In this document: positions 23,035 through 34,800 of the stretch, one piece after another | Position numbering within the stretch: the first letter of the stretch is position 1 | Layout: every line of letters begins with the position of its first letter | Position numbers and translations under genes: made by a program | NCBI GenBank assembly: GCA_008360975.2 | Contig: CM039183.1 | Location: 8,831,762 to 8,895,761, forward strand | Direction of reading: 5' to 3' | From: Lichenostomus cassidix | Lineage: Eukaryota; Chordata; Aves; Passeriformes; Meliphagidae | Length of the DNA: 64,000 bases | Notes under the pieces: model-generated | Told to the model about the DNA's origin: nothing | Seen by the model: only the letters and a program-made list of their open reading frames with translations | Databases searched by the model: none

Positions 23035-23170
23035 AGGGCTGCATTGTGAACCCTGCACTCTCCCCAGTAAGGAGCTCTTCACCTAAGAGGCCCAGTGAAG
23101 TCAATTTAACTGCTTATGAGCAGTTGCTCATCCTTGTGAGGAAGCAGCTCACAATCTGGGCTTCAATTCT
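23035..23170. repeat. Remnant of ancient palindromic amniote repeat
   Basis: The order GGGCTGCATTGTGAACCCTG, CCCAGTAAGGAGCTCTTCAC, CCCAGTGAAGTCAATTTAAC, then CAATCTGGGCTTC, fits an old repeat whose consensus phrases are 'ATTGTGAACCCTTACTC', 'CCCATTGAAGTCAATGGGACT' and 'AATCTGGGCC'. The two halves are roughly inverted around the GTGAAGTCAAT centre, as expected for a palindromic non-autonomous DNA element. Identification is from memory. Confidence 0.45.
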
Positions 23171-26100
23171 CTGCCAGGGTTAGCATATGTGCTGGTGGAA
23201 AGGCAAGTCTGCATGCCCAGCTGGTGCAAATCTGCAGCTCTCCCAAACTCACAGAAGCTCTGCAGATTTGCAATGAGCAATGATCTGGACCCCTCACACA
23301 AAGCATGTGCTCTCCACACCTTGGCTGCTCTTAATGAGGTTTTGAAGTCACCTATTTGAAAATGGTGTTTCTTTGGTATGTTTAAATCTTTCTCAAAGAA
23401 AAAAAAAAAAGTCTTAGAGTGATTGGAAAGGAAGAGAGCAATGAAAGCACCATAATTTTGAGAGCTACAGAGTTCAATTCAGAGCCAGGTCCTTTCTGTT
23501 TATCTGACTCATTCTCTTAAGAATTCCAGAGCAAGGAAATACCTGACTGTGAAGACTGCAACCTCTAGGACTGCTCTTGGGTTCATATTCTGTATCTGAT
23601 ATTTCCACAGAGTGTAATAATGTGGCTTTATAATTAGAACTGGATGAACTCATGAGAGGCCACCTTAATGACACAGTCACAGCTTTGATTATGTAAACTG
23701 TTCCTGCAGGCTGACTTTAAATGCAGGCTCTAACCCTTGAAATTTTTCTTTCCCTTCTCAAAATACTGCCCATGTCTTTTTGTGTCACACAGAATAAATT
23801 CTACAGTTCATACAAGAGGATTTGGTGAGGGCCACCCCCATCCCCACAAGGTATTTACACAGCTCATTTCTGATGTAGCAGCACATCTGCGTTACTCTCA
23901 ATTCAAAACCACTGAATTATCCCTTTTTAGTTTTCCAGACTTCTTCTTACAGTTTTTTAGTTTTGAAACCCTTGCCTGAGCATCTTCAGCATTTCCAGTT
24001 ACAAATTAAAGACCTTACCTTTGTTGTCAAAGCTAGGTCCTTATAAGTTGGACAATTTCCCTTGGTTACACCTGGGAAATATAAGTGCCACGAAAGGACA
24101 GCTCCCCCAAAATAGCCAGAGATCCTTCAGAGCTATCAGGTGCACCTGGAGCTGCAGTGCTGTGACAGGGATGAGCTGAACTGGGGAATGTATTGCCACA
24201 GGAGGATTTGAATATTAAAAGGTTAGTGTGGAACCAAGAAAACAGACTGGAAAGGATGAGGGGGCTGAGTGCAGCTGTCCTGATATATATCTTAAAAGAT
24301 ACCTTATTCTTCCCCTAAGCAGCCCACAAGCTCTGTGGGCAGATCCCCGTGAGTGGGACATCACTCTTGTTATCCTTATATTTCTGTTTCCTTCTTGCTA
24401 AACATAAAAAACTTTGTTTCTGTGCAATTTATAAACAACTGAGAGGTGAAAGGTAGGTTGTGTTTGTCCTTCTGTCCAACACACAGCCCATGCAGAGAAG
24501 GACCCACCATCCAGGTAAATGGCCTGCAGGCCCAGGGTTGTTCTGTCCTGTTAATTGCTTTATGCAGCATTATGTGTCCTCATCCCTACATAGCTCTGTG
24601 ATTACAACCTTCACAGAGGTAATAACCCAGGGTACTCTAGCACAAACCACATGTGCCATTTTCACCACGGCAGCTTTCCTCTGGCCTCTGCACAGGACAG
24701 ACTCTCACTGGCTGCTCTGTTCTAGTTTTGGGTGCTCATTCTGGAATAGTCATCATGCACACCTTTGCTTCAGCTTTTCTAGTTTTAATTCAAATCCAAT
24801 GCAGTTCAACCACGTTGAGGTTAATGAATATATGCTTTGGATAGCAGCATGATCAGCCACACAACAGCACTGCACAGGAAAGTGATGGGAGGATGGAGCC
24901 CATTGGAGGCACAGGGAAAGCTGGACCAACAGAATGCAACAGCCCCCCCTGAATACAGCCAGAATGCAAGAGAGAGGCTCTGGAGGTGCTGCCTGGAGAT
25001 GTGCATATGGGCACCTACCCTTCTGCAAGCCAGCTCATCTGGGCTTGAATAGGAAGGACTGGCAAGGAGAGCCTCCTAGCTGCCTTAATTTATTCCTTGA
25101 TGATGCCACAGTTGGTGGTACTGACTAGGATTCAAATATAAAATGGAATTTATGGAGAAATTTATGAGTTTAATGGAGAAATCTGTTAAGAGCCTTGAAA
25201 GCCCTTATATAGCTAACGAGGTGTTTTAAGAGCCCCAGCAAATTCTATGCTTGCCTGATGAGGTTCAAGTTTTATAGTTTAACCAGACAGCAAGGGGAAA
25301 GAATGACAGTGTATGTGGCACAGCTGTAACAGTGACCAGGGGCTGCTCATTTGGAAGCATCTTGGATGACAGGTTATGAGGAATGTTCATCTGTCATTAT
25401 TAATGACTGAAGTCAAAGAATTAACTGAGTAAGCCTGATCTGAGATTGTTGTGTCCAATCTAAGTCTTGTGGACTTGGCAACGTGCACAGAAACTGCAAA
25501 ATAATACACTGGATTTGCAGCCATATGGTATCTGAAAAGCATCAAGGATAAACAGTGAGGGAAAGGGGGATTCATGTTTGCCTCACTTATTGGGATTACC
25601 TTAAGGATACATGGGCGAGTTGAACACTGTAGAATGCAGGAGTTGCCACAAGATGGGACATTCAGCTCACAAATGTGGAAATTGCTGGCAGAATACTGAA
25701 CTTTACATCTAATGAGTAAATCTGGCTTTATAAACAGTCACTTAAAGGAGACAATCCTTTACTTTCTGTGAAACACCTGCCAACGGGCTCCTACTAAAAA
25801 CCCTCTCCTTCAGGGCAGGGGGAATTTTGACACTGGTGACAAAGTTACTGTTCAATTCTGGCTTATTTGAAACCAACTGCTGAAAACTGAGAGTTGGAAA
25901 CTTCAACCTGCAGGAGATGTCCCAAATGTTTGTTGTTTTTTTCCCTTCAATTTCATTAATGGAGACACATCTATGACTGTGAAGTCAACTCACCAAGTGA
26001 TGCCTCCACCAGGGAAACCTCAGCAGCTTTCTCCTTCAAAGGAATCCTCTCTTCTTCCACAAATTAACATGTATTTTCAAAGGCTGCTGTGGCCAAGCTT

Positions 26101-26290
26101 CCCAAGCATTCAGGCCACACAGTGAGCAAACAAGCAAGCAAGCTGAGCACAATGATTCCCTGCTGCAGACAGAACACAAGTAGACTCAGTGGCAGTAGGA
26201 CAGCAAAAGGAAGTAGTTCCCTGAGTAAGGAAAGCAAACTTAGTTCTAGAAGCCAACATAATAGCATTCAAATAGTTGCTTTCCTATCTG
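23171..26290. other. Unique sequence, no gene seen
   Basis: About 3.1 kb without a recognisable exon or transposon. Overlapping frames at 24376-25128 on both strands shadow one another and have no known domain. A short A-run (about 12) lies at 23399-23410. Confidence 0.55.
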
Positions 26291-26508
26291 CTTTTTGGCT
26301 GTTTTGGTTTGGTTTGGGGGGTTTCTTTTGGCTTTAGTGTTTTGGTGGTTTGTTTGTATTTTTGAGTTTTTGTTTTGTTTGGGTTGAGTTTGTCGGGGTT
26401 TTTTTGGGGGTTTTTTTTTGTTTGTTTGCTTTTTGTTTTTTGGTTTGGGGTGGGGTTTTCTGTTTTTTGGGGGGTTTTGTGTTTGTTTTTGGTTTTGTTT
26501 TTTTGGTG
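26291..26508 (+). repeat. 218-bp nearly pure G/T tract
   Basis: Over about 218 bp the + strand is almost only T and G, with roughly a dozen A or C bases. It is built from irregular TTTG, GTTT and TTTTGG words rather than one fixed unit. G-runs of 4 to 6 occur at 26316-26321, about 26406-26410, 26447-26450 and 26452-26455, and about 26469-26474, so the strand could form G-quadruplexes. The minus strand reads as a long K/N/Q/P/T frame, which is a composition artefact and not a gene. The flanks are ordinary unique sequence. Confidence 0.95.
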
Positions 26509-29500
26509 ATAACTGGAGCTCAAGTCCTAAAGGCAATGCAAACTTGTGGCTCAAAGGTGATGGATAGAAACATAGCTCCTGTCATGTGTGTCACAATGAA
26601 GGGAAGGAAATTAGTTCACTAACCTGCCTAATGCACCATATGGAGATAGAAGCAAGGAAAGCAAGGCTGCTAGAAGTTAATGCAAAAAACACTAACCACA
26701 AATCCAGCACAGGGCCAGGCTCCAAAACATAAGTGGAAGTGGCCTAGAAAACCCACACAAAGCCAGTAATTTACAAGCAAAGGTTCTATGCTTCTGGAAA
26801 ATAAGGGCGAGAATAAAAACTGCCTGTGTTAGATCTAGTACTCTGCACCAGATCCTAGATTACTATTGGGTTTAGACTGCCTGAAGGCATAACATTAAAC
26901 TGGGGAGAGACATTTAGTTTAATCTCCAGCATGACAGATGTCCTTAAGGGGATTCCATGTAAATATGCAGTGTATTGTTTTTCGCCTTCTTAGAAAAGCT
27001 GGAGGAGTTGAGCCACCACTCTCCTATCAGATGGTATGGATATTTTCCTCTGGCTTGAACAAGATGTGGTTAAGTTTCAGAGCCTCCTCGTGATTCCAGT
27101 TCCCCCATCCCCTGGGCCAATGTAAATCAGCTGCATTACAGAGATGTTGTAAAGTAACCCTCAGCATGAAGTGCTGACTGCATTGTCTGTGCATATGCCT
27201 GCACCCCAGGAACAACTGATGTGGTCTTAACAGCAGCATCTCTGACTTCTCAGCTGCATGTAGAAAAAGAAATAATTATGGGTTAAAAGAGGCAAAGAGA
27301 GAGGAGAGAGAGATAAAACATTACCTTGAGATCACAGAATATAGGGCCCATGTTACATTTCCTTCACCAGATAATAAACCAATTTTTGGGGGGCTAATCT
27401 GGGGGGAAAATGTTATCTTTTGGCAGATTTTAAACTTCAGCTCACTTAGACAACAGTATCCAATATCTCACAACATTCATATTCCTGCCTGATATCACAG
27501 AATGAGATTTGAATGAGTTAAACTCAAGGACATGGTACGGGGCCAAATGGATCTGATAAGAATTCCTTTTAAAACCCCTGCTTTCAAAATAAATAATGCA
27601 GAAAAACACTTAGAGAGAAGTCTGAGAATTTTCCAAAACAGCCACTGAAGCAGATGAACATACAGATTCACCTGAAAGACAGGAAAGAAGTTTTTGTGTC
27701 AGCCTGCAACTTCACAAACATGTGGTGCATGCAACCTCCAGAGTGACTGAAATGCTGAAAGCTTCTCTAATCCAAAACTAAGCTGATTTTACACTACAAC
27801 CACAATTATTTTCTTTTTAAAATCAAGCATGCCACTGCCAGCTCTGTAGCAGGTGCAAATCAGCACAGGCTTCAAGGGAATAGTCTGATCTACAGCAGCT
27901 GAGGATCTGGTGTAAAATGAGATCATCTGCTGAAAAATTAAGAGAAAGGCATTTCTATTTGTCGTCTGCCACCTCTTATAATTGCTCAGTAATTTCTGTC
28001 TTGCCCCTCTAGTAATCCAAGTGATTGACTTGCTTAGTGCTCTGCCTGTTCCCCACCCTCAGCAAGCTCAGAGTACTAATGCCTTGTGTCCAGATACACT
28101 CTCCTACAAGAGATTTATGCCCAAAGGATTTTGGCTGGCTTCCCTTCCAGATAGAAGCCACAAGGCCATATCCTGGCCTTACCTATGCTGAAAAAACACT
28201 GCACAGCCTGCACCACCACATCCCAGACTGAAAACGACAGAGATACTCTTTGTTTCACTAGCAAGGATCGCATCCTAAAAAAACAACCAGTGGAGCAGAT
28301 CTGAGAGAAGCCCTTCCACCGCAGTGGGTTGTTCTCCAGAGCAGAAACTGTACTCCAAACTGTACTCCACATAAAAGTGCCACTGTGATGTCTGCCGATG
28401 GTGCTGTGCTGTCAGCCTGCTCTCCAATAAAGCCTTGGAGTCAGCACTGGGAGGAAATGGAGCACCAAGGCAACGACATCAACACGAGCGTTTAAGACAC
28501 CATGGAGGTTTAAACTGCTCTAACTGGGTGGATGCCCAGCATGAGGGAGCTTTATGGATTAGTTAATGCTGGCATCTTTCTTCTGTAGAAAAAAAAAGAC
28601 TGGCAGGAACCATCTGTGTCACGGTGTATGGCCAAGTGCCATGTGACACACGGCCCAGAGGGTTTACAGAGCATCTATTCTGAGCAGCTCCGTAAACTCT
28701 AAGCAAGATGATCCCAAGAGCATAGAACGAGCTAAATAGCATTAGTTTTTCCACATCTAATGCATCCAAGTATGCCAGAGAAAGAGAGCAGAAGAGAACA
28801 AGTGATTCACCAAAACCTAGTTAAGTGAAAATGTCTAGATGGACCATGAAAGTCCCCATTCCATAGCCCAAGAAGGTAAGGAGAATGCAAGAACACTGTT
28901 GCTGCTTTTCTTAGCTCCTTAATTTTGAGGTCATGAGTGAGACAAATGAACCACCATTCTCAGCTCACTATCTGCATTAGAACTATTTGTTTCCACCTCT
29001 GGCAAATTCCTATTCCTTTAGAGGAGAAGGAAACCCCCCACAGGTCAAATTATATTTATAGGAGAGACAAAAGAAAGCATTTCCCAGTCAGCTCATTCAA
29101 CACAGTGCAAAATCCCAATCCCAGCAGCAGTGATTACCCCTTTTAATCACCATTCATCAAACTTGCCTTTCACAACACAGTTGTAACTCCTAACTTGCTT
29201 TCGAAAACGATGACAGTCAGAAGATCATTGGTTTCTACTACCAGTAGAAAAATCCTTGCCAAACTTTCTGAAGTCACTCAGAGTCTCAGATCTCCAGGAT
29301 TCACTGGGACTGGATTTGACCTACCATTTTCCAACAAAGACTTTATTCACTGTTGTAAGTGGCAGCTCATGCCACATTCAAAATCACATTTTATAACCAC
29401 CTTGTTAAATATCATGCAACTACTCCAGATTCTTAAAAGTGAATGCAATGTTTGGGAAATGGGTCCAGTTGGCAAAGATGCCCCCTCTTCATTTGCATAA

Positions 29501-30570
29501 TTATAGGCTGTGCTTTAATACTACTTATGGTTAACGGTGCCTGACACTTTCCATTAAGAAATTCGGCTTTCATTTACTAAGGACATTGCCAAACTCTCTA
29601 TGCTTGGTATTATATTTTCCTAGCCAATGTCTCTGTCTTAGGCTGAGTTATTTGGGAAAGTTTCAGTTAAAACCATTTGGCTGATTCCCAGAATGAAGTG
29701 AGGGGGGAAAAACAATTTGTCTGTATAGAAAAAAAAAAAGCAATAACCATTTAATGGAGAGGTTCTCACAACCATATACTCTGAAGAAAGAATTTATAGC
29801 ATATAATGGGGGAAGTATTGCCTGTATCAAGCCTGTTGCTATCCCCCTTCCTTCCCATTTGGCCAGTTTTTCCTTTTGGTGGACTTCTAACTCTGTAGGG
29901 GACCCTCACCTCAGGCATGTTTTCTGGGCACTTATTCCAGAAAAATTCTCTTAAGATATGTCAGTCTCAGATTCACAGAGCTCTCACAGATAACTTCTCA
30001 GAAGCATCCCTGCTAGGCATGTGCCTACCCCAGGCACAAGAGTAATTTTCCAGAAGTCCAATTTATTTGCTTTCTTCATCTCCCCAAGCTGTGAAAATCA
30101 AGATCAGAAGAGAGGCAAAGACATGAGGAGTCCTTCCCTTTCCTGTCATATTGTTCTTCCTGTCTGTTCCTTGCCACTTCAGAGACAGAGAAGGCCAGCT
30201 GACATTCTCTGTTTTGGGATGGCAAGGTGGTAACCTTGCCCCAGAGAGCAGAAACTGCTCTGCTCTTCTGCACAAGGAGGTCCTAACCTGGGCAGTTACT
30301 TTCACTGGCTCAGAAACACTAAATTCATCCGTTAACTCAGCAAAAGGAGTCGTGCTAGGGAGCTCTCTTCCAAAGGGCACTAACCAAGAAAGGGATGAAT
30401 TGAGAAAACAAAACATTCCTTCTTCAACAGCAATCAAAAAAAGCCCAATGCAAGAACCCCAAATTCCACATATTCTGATTCATCACTAAAAATCATTTTC
30501 CCTCTGGAAGTATCATTCCTGTTCTCCATATAAATAAGCACAGGATACAGCATACTGAGAAGAAGAAATG
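26509..30570. other. Unique sequence, no gene seen
   Basis: About 4 kb without a supported gene. A GA-rich run (about 27294-27314) and short A-runs are present. Frames near 27982-28372 overlap on both strands and have no recognisable domain. Confidence 0.55.
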
Positions 30571-30625
30571 CTGCCTAGTAGTTAAACCACAAAGTCAAAG
30601 ATTCCAATTCTATTCCTGGCAAATA
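30571..30625 (+). repeat. MIR-type SINE fragment, tRNA-related head
   Basis: GCCTAGTAGTTAAACCACAA, then AGATTCCAATTCTATTCCTG, GC, matches the tRNA-derived 5' part of the MIR/CORE-SINE (GCCTAGTGGTTAAAGCAC and TTCTATTCCTGGC, which contain the eroded A and B boxes). It is truncated on the right. This is an old, dead retroposon. Confidence 0.6.
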
Positions 30626-31302
30626 CCCAACACCAGCATTTGCAAACCAAACGCCTGCAGCAAGGCACCAACATCCATATTCAGGCACTTAAACACGAGC
30701 CTTGTATGCAAGAGCATCCAAGGCCAGTATCAGTTACCCAAGCTCCAAAATCTCTGCCTTAACTGTTTGGTGTCTTGGTGTCTAGTTAATAGTGTTCAAC
30801 TTGTGGGAATATTTGGGGAGGAGAAAACTGGACAAAAACCCACTGAGTCTCACCTTCTTTCTACTGACCACAGGTTTGCTCCCCACTTAACACTTGGCCA
30901 TGGGAAGAGCCAATTCCCTATTTAGCAGCTGTGGCGGGGCAGAGACCTACCAGTGCCCAGGACAAACCTGGGTTAAGTGTTCTCAGACAGATATCCCCAC
31001 CTTCACAGCATAGCCAGGAGGAGGATACAGATGGTTCAGGTGTTGTAAGACTTGTTTAGCAGTAGCTCCATGCAGGAGCACTCCTCCAGTATTACACTGG
31101 GAGTCCCACCAATCACAGTGGGATTAAAAGCAAGAGAAATTGCTATCTGTCATGATCTAGGAATAACTGGCTGGTCTCTCCTATTTAATCATCAGAATGG
31201 AATGTCTTGTAGTTTCAGGTTCCCAAAGGAAAGATTTCAGCAAAAATAGTCTGCAATTAAACGGTCGTCCTAAATGTTCAGAAAGAACTTTCATCTTTTC
31301 AA
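30626..31302. other. Unique sequence, no gene seen
   Basis: Nothing recognised between the MIR fragment and the CR1 copy. Confidence 0.55.
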
Positions 31303-31655
31303 AGAATCATAGAACCACTAAGGTTGGAAAAGACCTCCAAGGTCATCAAATCCAATCTTTGACTGATCACATGTCAACAAGACCATGGCACTGAGTGCCA
31401 CGTCCAGTCATTTCTTAAACACTTCCAAGGATGGTGACTCCACCACCTCCCTGGGCAGTCTGTCACAATGCTTGACAACGTTTTCAGTGCAGAAACTCTT
31501 CCTGATATCCCACCCAACTAAACCTCCCTTAGTGCAGCTTGGGGCCATTTCCTCTTGTCCTGTCACTGATTACCTGGGAGAAGAGGCTGACTTCCACACC
31601 AGATTGGAGGGACAGCCTCACCAGTGTTGAGTCGAGTACAGGGGGACAATCACAC
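31303..31655 (-). mobile_element. CR1 LINE 3' fragment with tail
   Basis: The + strand begins AGAATCATAGAACCACTAAG, GTTGGAAAAGACCTCCAAGG, TCATCAAATCCAA, the diagnostic reverse complement of the CR1 3' end. It continues with CTCCACCACCTCCCTGGGCA, CCTGATATCCCACCCAACT, TTCCTCTTGTCCTGTCACTG and AGTGTTGAGTCGAGTACAGG, GGGACAATCAC, so the fragment reaches back into ORF2. It is the best-preserved CR1 in the window and probably the youngest. It is 5'-truncated and the reading frame is broken. Confidence 0.96.
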
Positions 31656-31820
31656 CCCTAATTTTCCCCTTTTCTTGAAATACCAGTGATGTCATCTATA
31701 ACAGATATATAACACCTATAACAACAGATGCCAACTGTGAGCCTCTGCCTTGAGACAAAAAACAAGAAATTAATCTCCTATGCAGAGCTTTCTCTAAGCA
31801 CTATATGCACAGAACTTTTC

Positions 31821-31857
31821 ATAAGTATAATACTTATATATTTATAATAAATATATA
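31821..31857. repeat. Two adjoining perfect AT palindromes
   Basis: ATAAGTAT-A-ATACTTAT (31821-31837) overlaps TATATATTTAT-A-ATAAATATATA (31835-31857). Both are perfect inverted repeats about a single A. Together they make a 37-bp stretch that could extrude cruciforms. They lie about 165 bp beyond the truncated 5' side of the minus-strand CR1 copy. Confidence 0.85.
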
Positions 31858-34800
31858 TCAATAAAGACATGTTACCTGTTCATAACAGAAGACTGAACTC
31901 TGCCCTCAAATTCCTTGGAAACAAACAGAGGCTGAAGATAGCCAGAGCCTCACTCATGTGCTGGACCTTAGCAGAAAACACATCATTGCAATCCTTCCAG
32001 CAGATGCTGCTTCTCAAAGAGGAGCTGAACTGTTCCCTTCATCTCCTGGTGAACACAGAGCCTGTGGGAGGGGAGGAAAGTAGAGGTGTGCTTTGGAAAT
32101 GCTATTACTTACCAAAATAGTCTTTGTCCTGATGCAAAATATCTTTATTTGAATGCATGACATGCCAGTCCCAACCACTCCTGGTACCACAGATCACAGC
32201 TATTTCTCTATTTCTTCATTCAAGCTGTGCTATCCCCCCCAGTCAGAGCACGAGCCCATCCTAGCCCAGCCAGCAGTGCCACCCTCATGCAGCAGGTAAG
32301 GATGACTGAAGGAGCACAGCCACCTCATCCAGGGTCATGGTGCTAGGAGAGCTTGGAGGCAGGTGGCAAAAGACAAGCCCCACTCTTAGTGAGTTATGCT
32401 TATATGTCAATACAGCTTTAAATTTTGACTTCTTTCTTAAGTGGTTGATCCTATTTCTTAGCTGGTCATTAGATGCAGCTACATTCCTTTGCATCTTGCT
32501 AGAAAGAATTCCTTTCTTCCTGAAGAAATAAATAAAGTGAATGCATACTAAATGCCTAACAGATGAAGCCATAACAAGCTGTTGCAAAGCACATAACTTG
32601 GAAATATTGTTAAAACAATGTGTACGCCTGTTAAACACAGAAACATTTAATGTTAATATTAGGTATGTTTTAAAATCCACCATAATTTATTAAATAATAT
32701 TAATAATAAAGTATTTATAGATGGACCCTTCTTTGCTAAGAAACTGGTTACTACTGTGACAAACATGCAATGCCAAATCTACCATTTAAGCTTTTTAACT
32801 TTCCCGAAGTGTTTTTTCCCCTCCTATGAAAAAGCGGACGTTCTAAAGCAACAGCAACCGTAAACTCCCAATATGCGCTCAAAGGCTGAAATCTAATATT
32901 TAAAATGAGCTGTTCCAGTACAAAATGTCTCCATGGTGACCCTTGGTAGCTGAGTGGGAACTAGATTTGGCAGCAAGTCCGAGCGGATGCAGCTCCTGTT
33001 GGTGGCATGCACTGAGCAGGGATCCATTGCATGTGAGCTCCAAACCAGGCCAAGGTGTCAAGAATTGCTCCACGCTCTCACCAGAAGGAACTAAAGAGGG
33101 TTTTCAGCAAGCTGCTTCCACCCAGCCAACAGATAACATGCCCAGTGTGTTGTGAATTAGTAATTTATGGAATGAGGTCAGGCTTTATAACAGGGTTTAA
33201 CCCTAACAGTAAATCTTGCTACAACCTGCGACCAGTAAATAATCAAAGAATTTTCTAGTGAAGTCCCCACAGAATTAAGAAGACAAAATTCCATCTTCCA
33301 AATTACTTATATATCCATATGCCTGTGCCCTGTTGAAACAAAATTAAAGTTTGTGGGTTTTTTTTTAAATTATGGAGTTCAGACAACTCAAGCCTCAAAA
33401 AAGTGTGTGGCAGATCAACCAGTAAATACAGTACCAACCATTTTAACAAAATATTTAAGCATCACGGACTATGCTAGAATTGGAAGAAAACAATTGCTCT
33501 GCTTTATAGAAAAAACTCAAACCCTGGAGTTCTCCCAAATTGTCCTGTTTTCTAGTTTTAACTGTAGATGAACAAAAGTACTAAGATAAAAAATTCAGTT
33601 CTCTGTCTCAATCCAGAATCTCTCTGCAGATGAAAGCTGGATTAATGCCAGTGGAGCTGACAGCAGTCCTTGCTCCCTGATGGGGAACACCAGAAAAATT
33701 ATTGTTACTAAAAATTCAAAACCCTACATAATCTGGTTAAGATTTAAGAATAACTAATGTTTTCTCTAATAACAGTTTTCATAACATAGCCTTTCTCCCA
33801 TGATGTATTTTTCATACAAGCAGGATGACATTGGCCAGGGACTGGGGATGGTTGCCAGTCAACTTGAAGTGCTCAACACCCTCCAGGAGGTGGTGAGTGC
33901 ACATGACTGCTCCGTGTATAAGCTAGAGAGAAACCCGGGGCTGGAATGAAATTCAGATGTGGGGCTGGACTCTAAAGCTGAAGGAGTTTATTAAAGCCCA
34001 CCTGGGAGGGGAAGCAGGTTGTATAAAACAAATTCTCAACCTTCTGGAGGTCCATAAGCCCAGGTGGTTTGAAGGAAGTCAACATGATTTTAAAAGCAAG
34101 TCCTTTCTTCTGCTTCCTTTACAGACTTTGGCAAATCTCAGCAGGGTGAGAAGCACTAAAGAATATACTGTACTTGCTGAAATGAGTAAGGCAAAACTTT
34201 ACTGAGACTATCCACAATATTTTGATTTCAGATATAAGGAAATGGATCTGTACAAACCCTGCTGATTTCAGATGCAGGATGTGAGAGATTTACCCCTAGG
34301 GATCAGACCAGGGAAAGGAAAAGTTCTGTTGCTGAAGTTGCACTTCTCTCTGGGATGTTCCCTCATATTTTCTTGCAGCACACACACCAAGAAAAAAAAA
34401 TCTTGTTTCAACAAGGAACAATGTAGTGATCTCACCATGAGGTTTCACTTCAGCAGAAATTTTTTATTTTGTTCTTATGAAAAAAGCACGGTAATTTGGC
34501 AGCAGTTGAGCATTTTAGTCACCAAGTTCCCAGGTTGAGTAAAACTGAGCATCTCTTCGTGAGAGAGCCAGGGAATTCTGTCCCACTGCTGGTCAAGAGG
34601 TGCACATCTCACACTGCAGTTTGGATAGCAATGATCTTGGCTTGAGCAGACAAGCAGGCAGGTCCAAGACGACAATCTGCCAACTAAAACAGACATCCCA
34701 GGCTCAAATTCCCATCCCCGCCATGCACGAGTTTCTCTGTCCTAGCTCCCATCCCTATCATCACCTTGAAAAGAGATGGCTCAGATCCAGAATCTATTTC

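Noticed and set aside
26246..26554. Long minus-strand frame rich in K, N, Q, P and T
   Set aside because: It is entirely a translation of the G/T low-complexity tract and has no independent coding signal.
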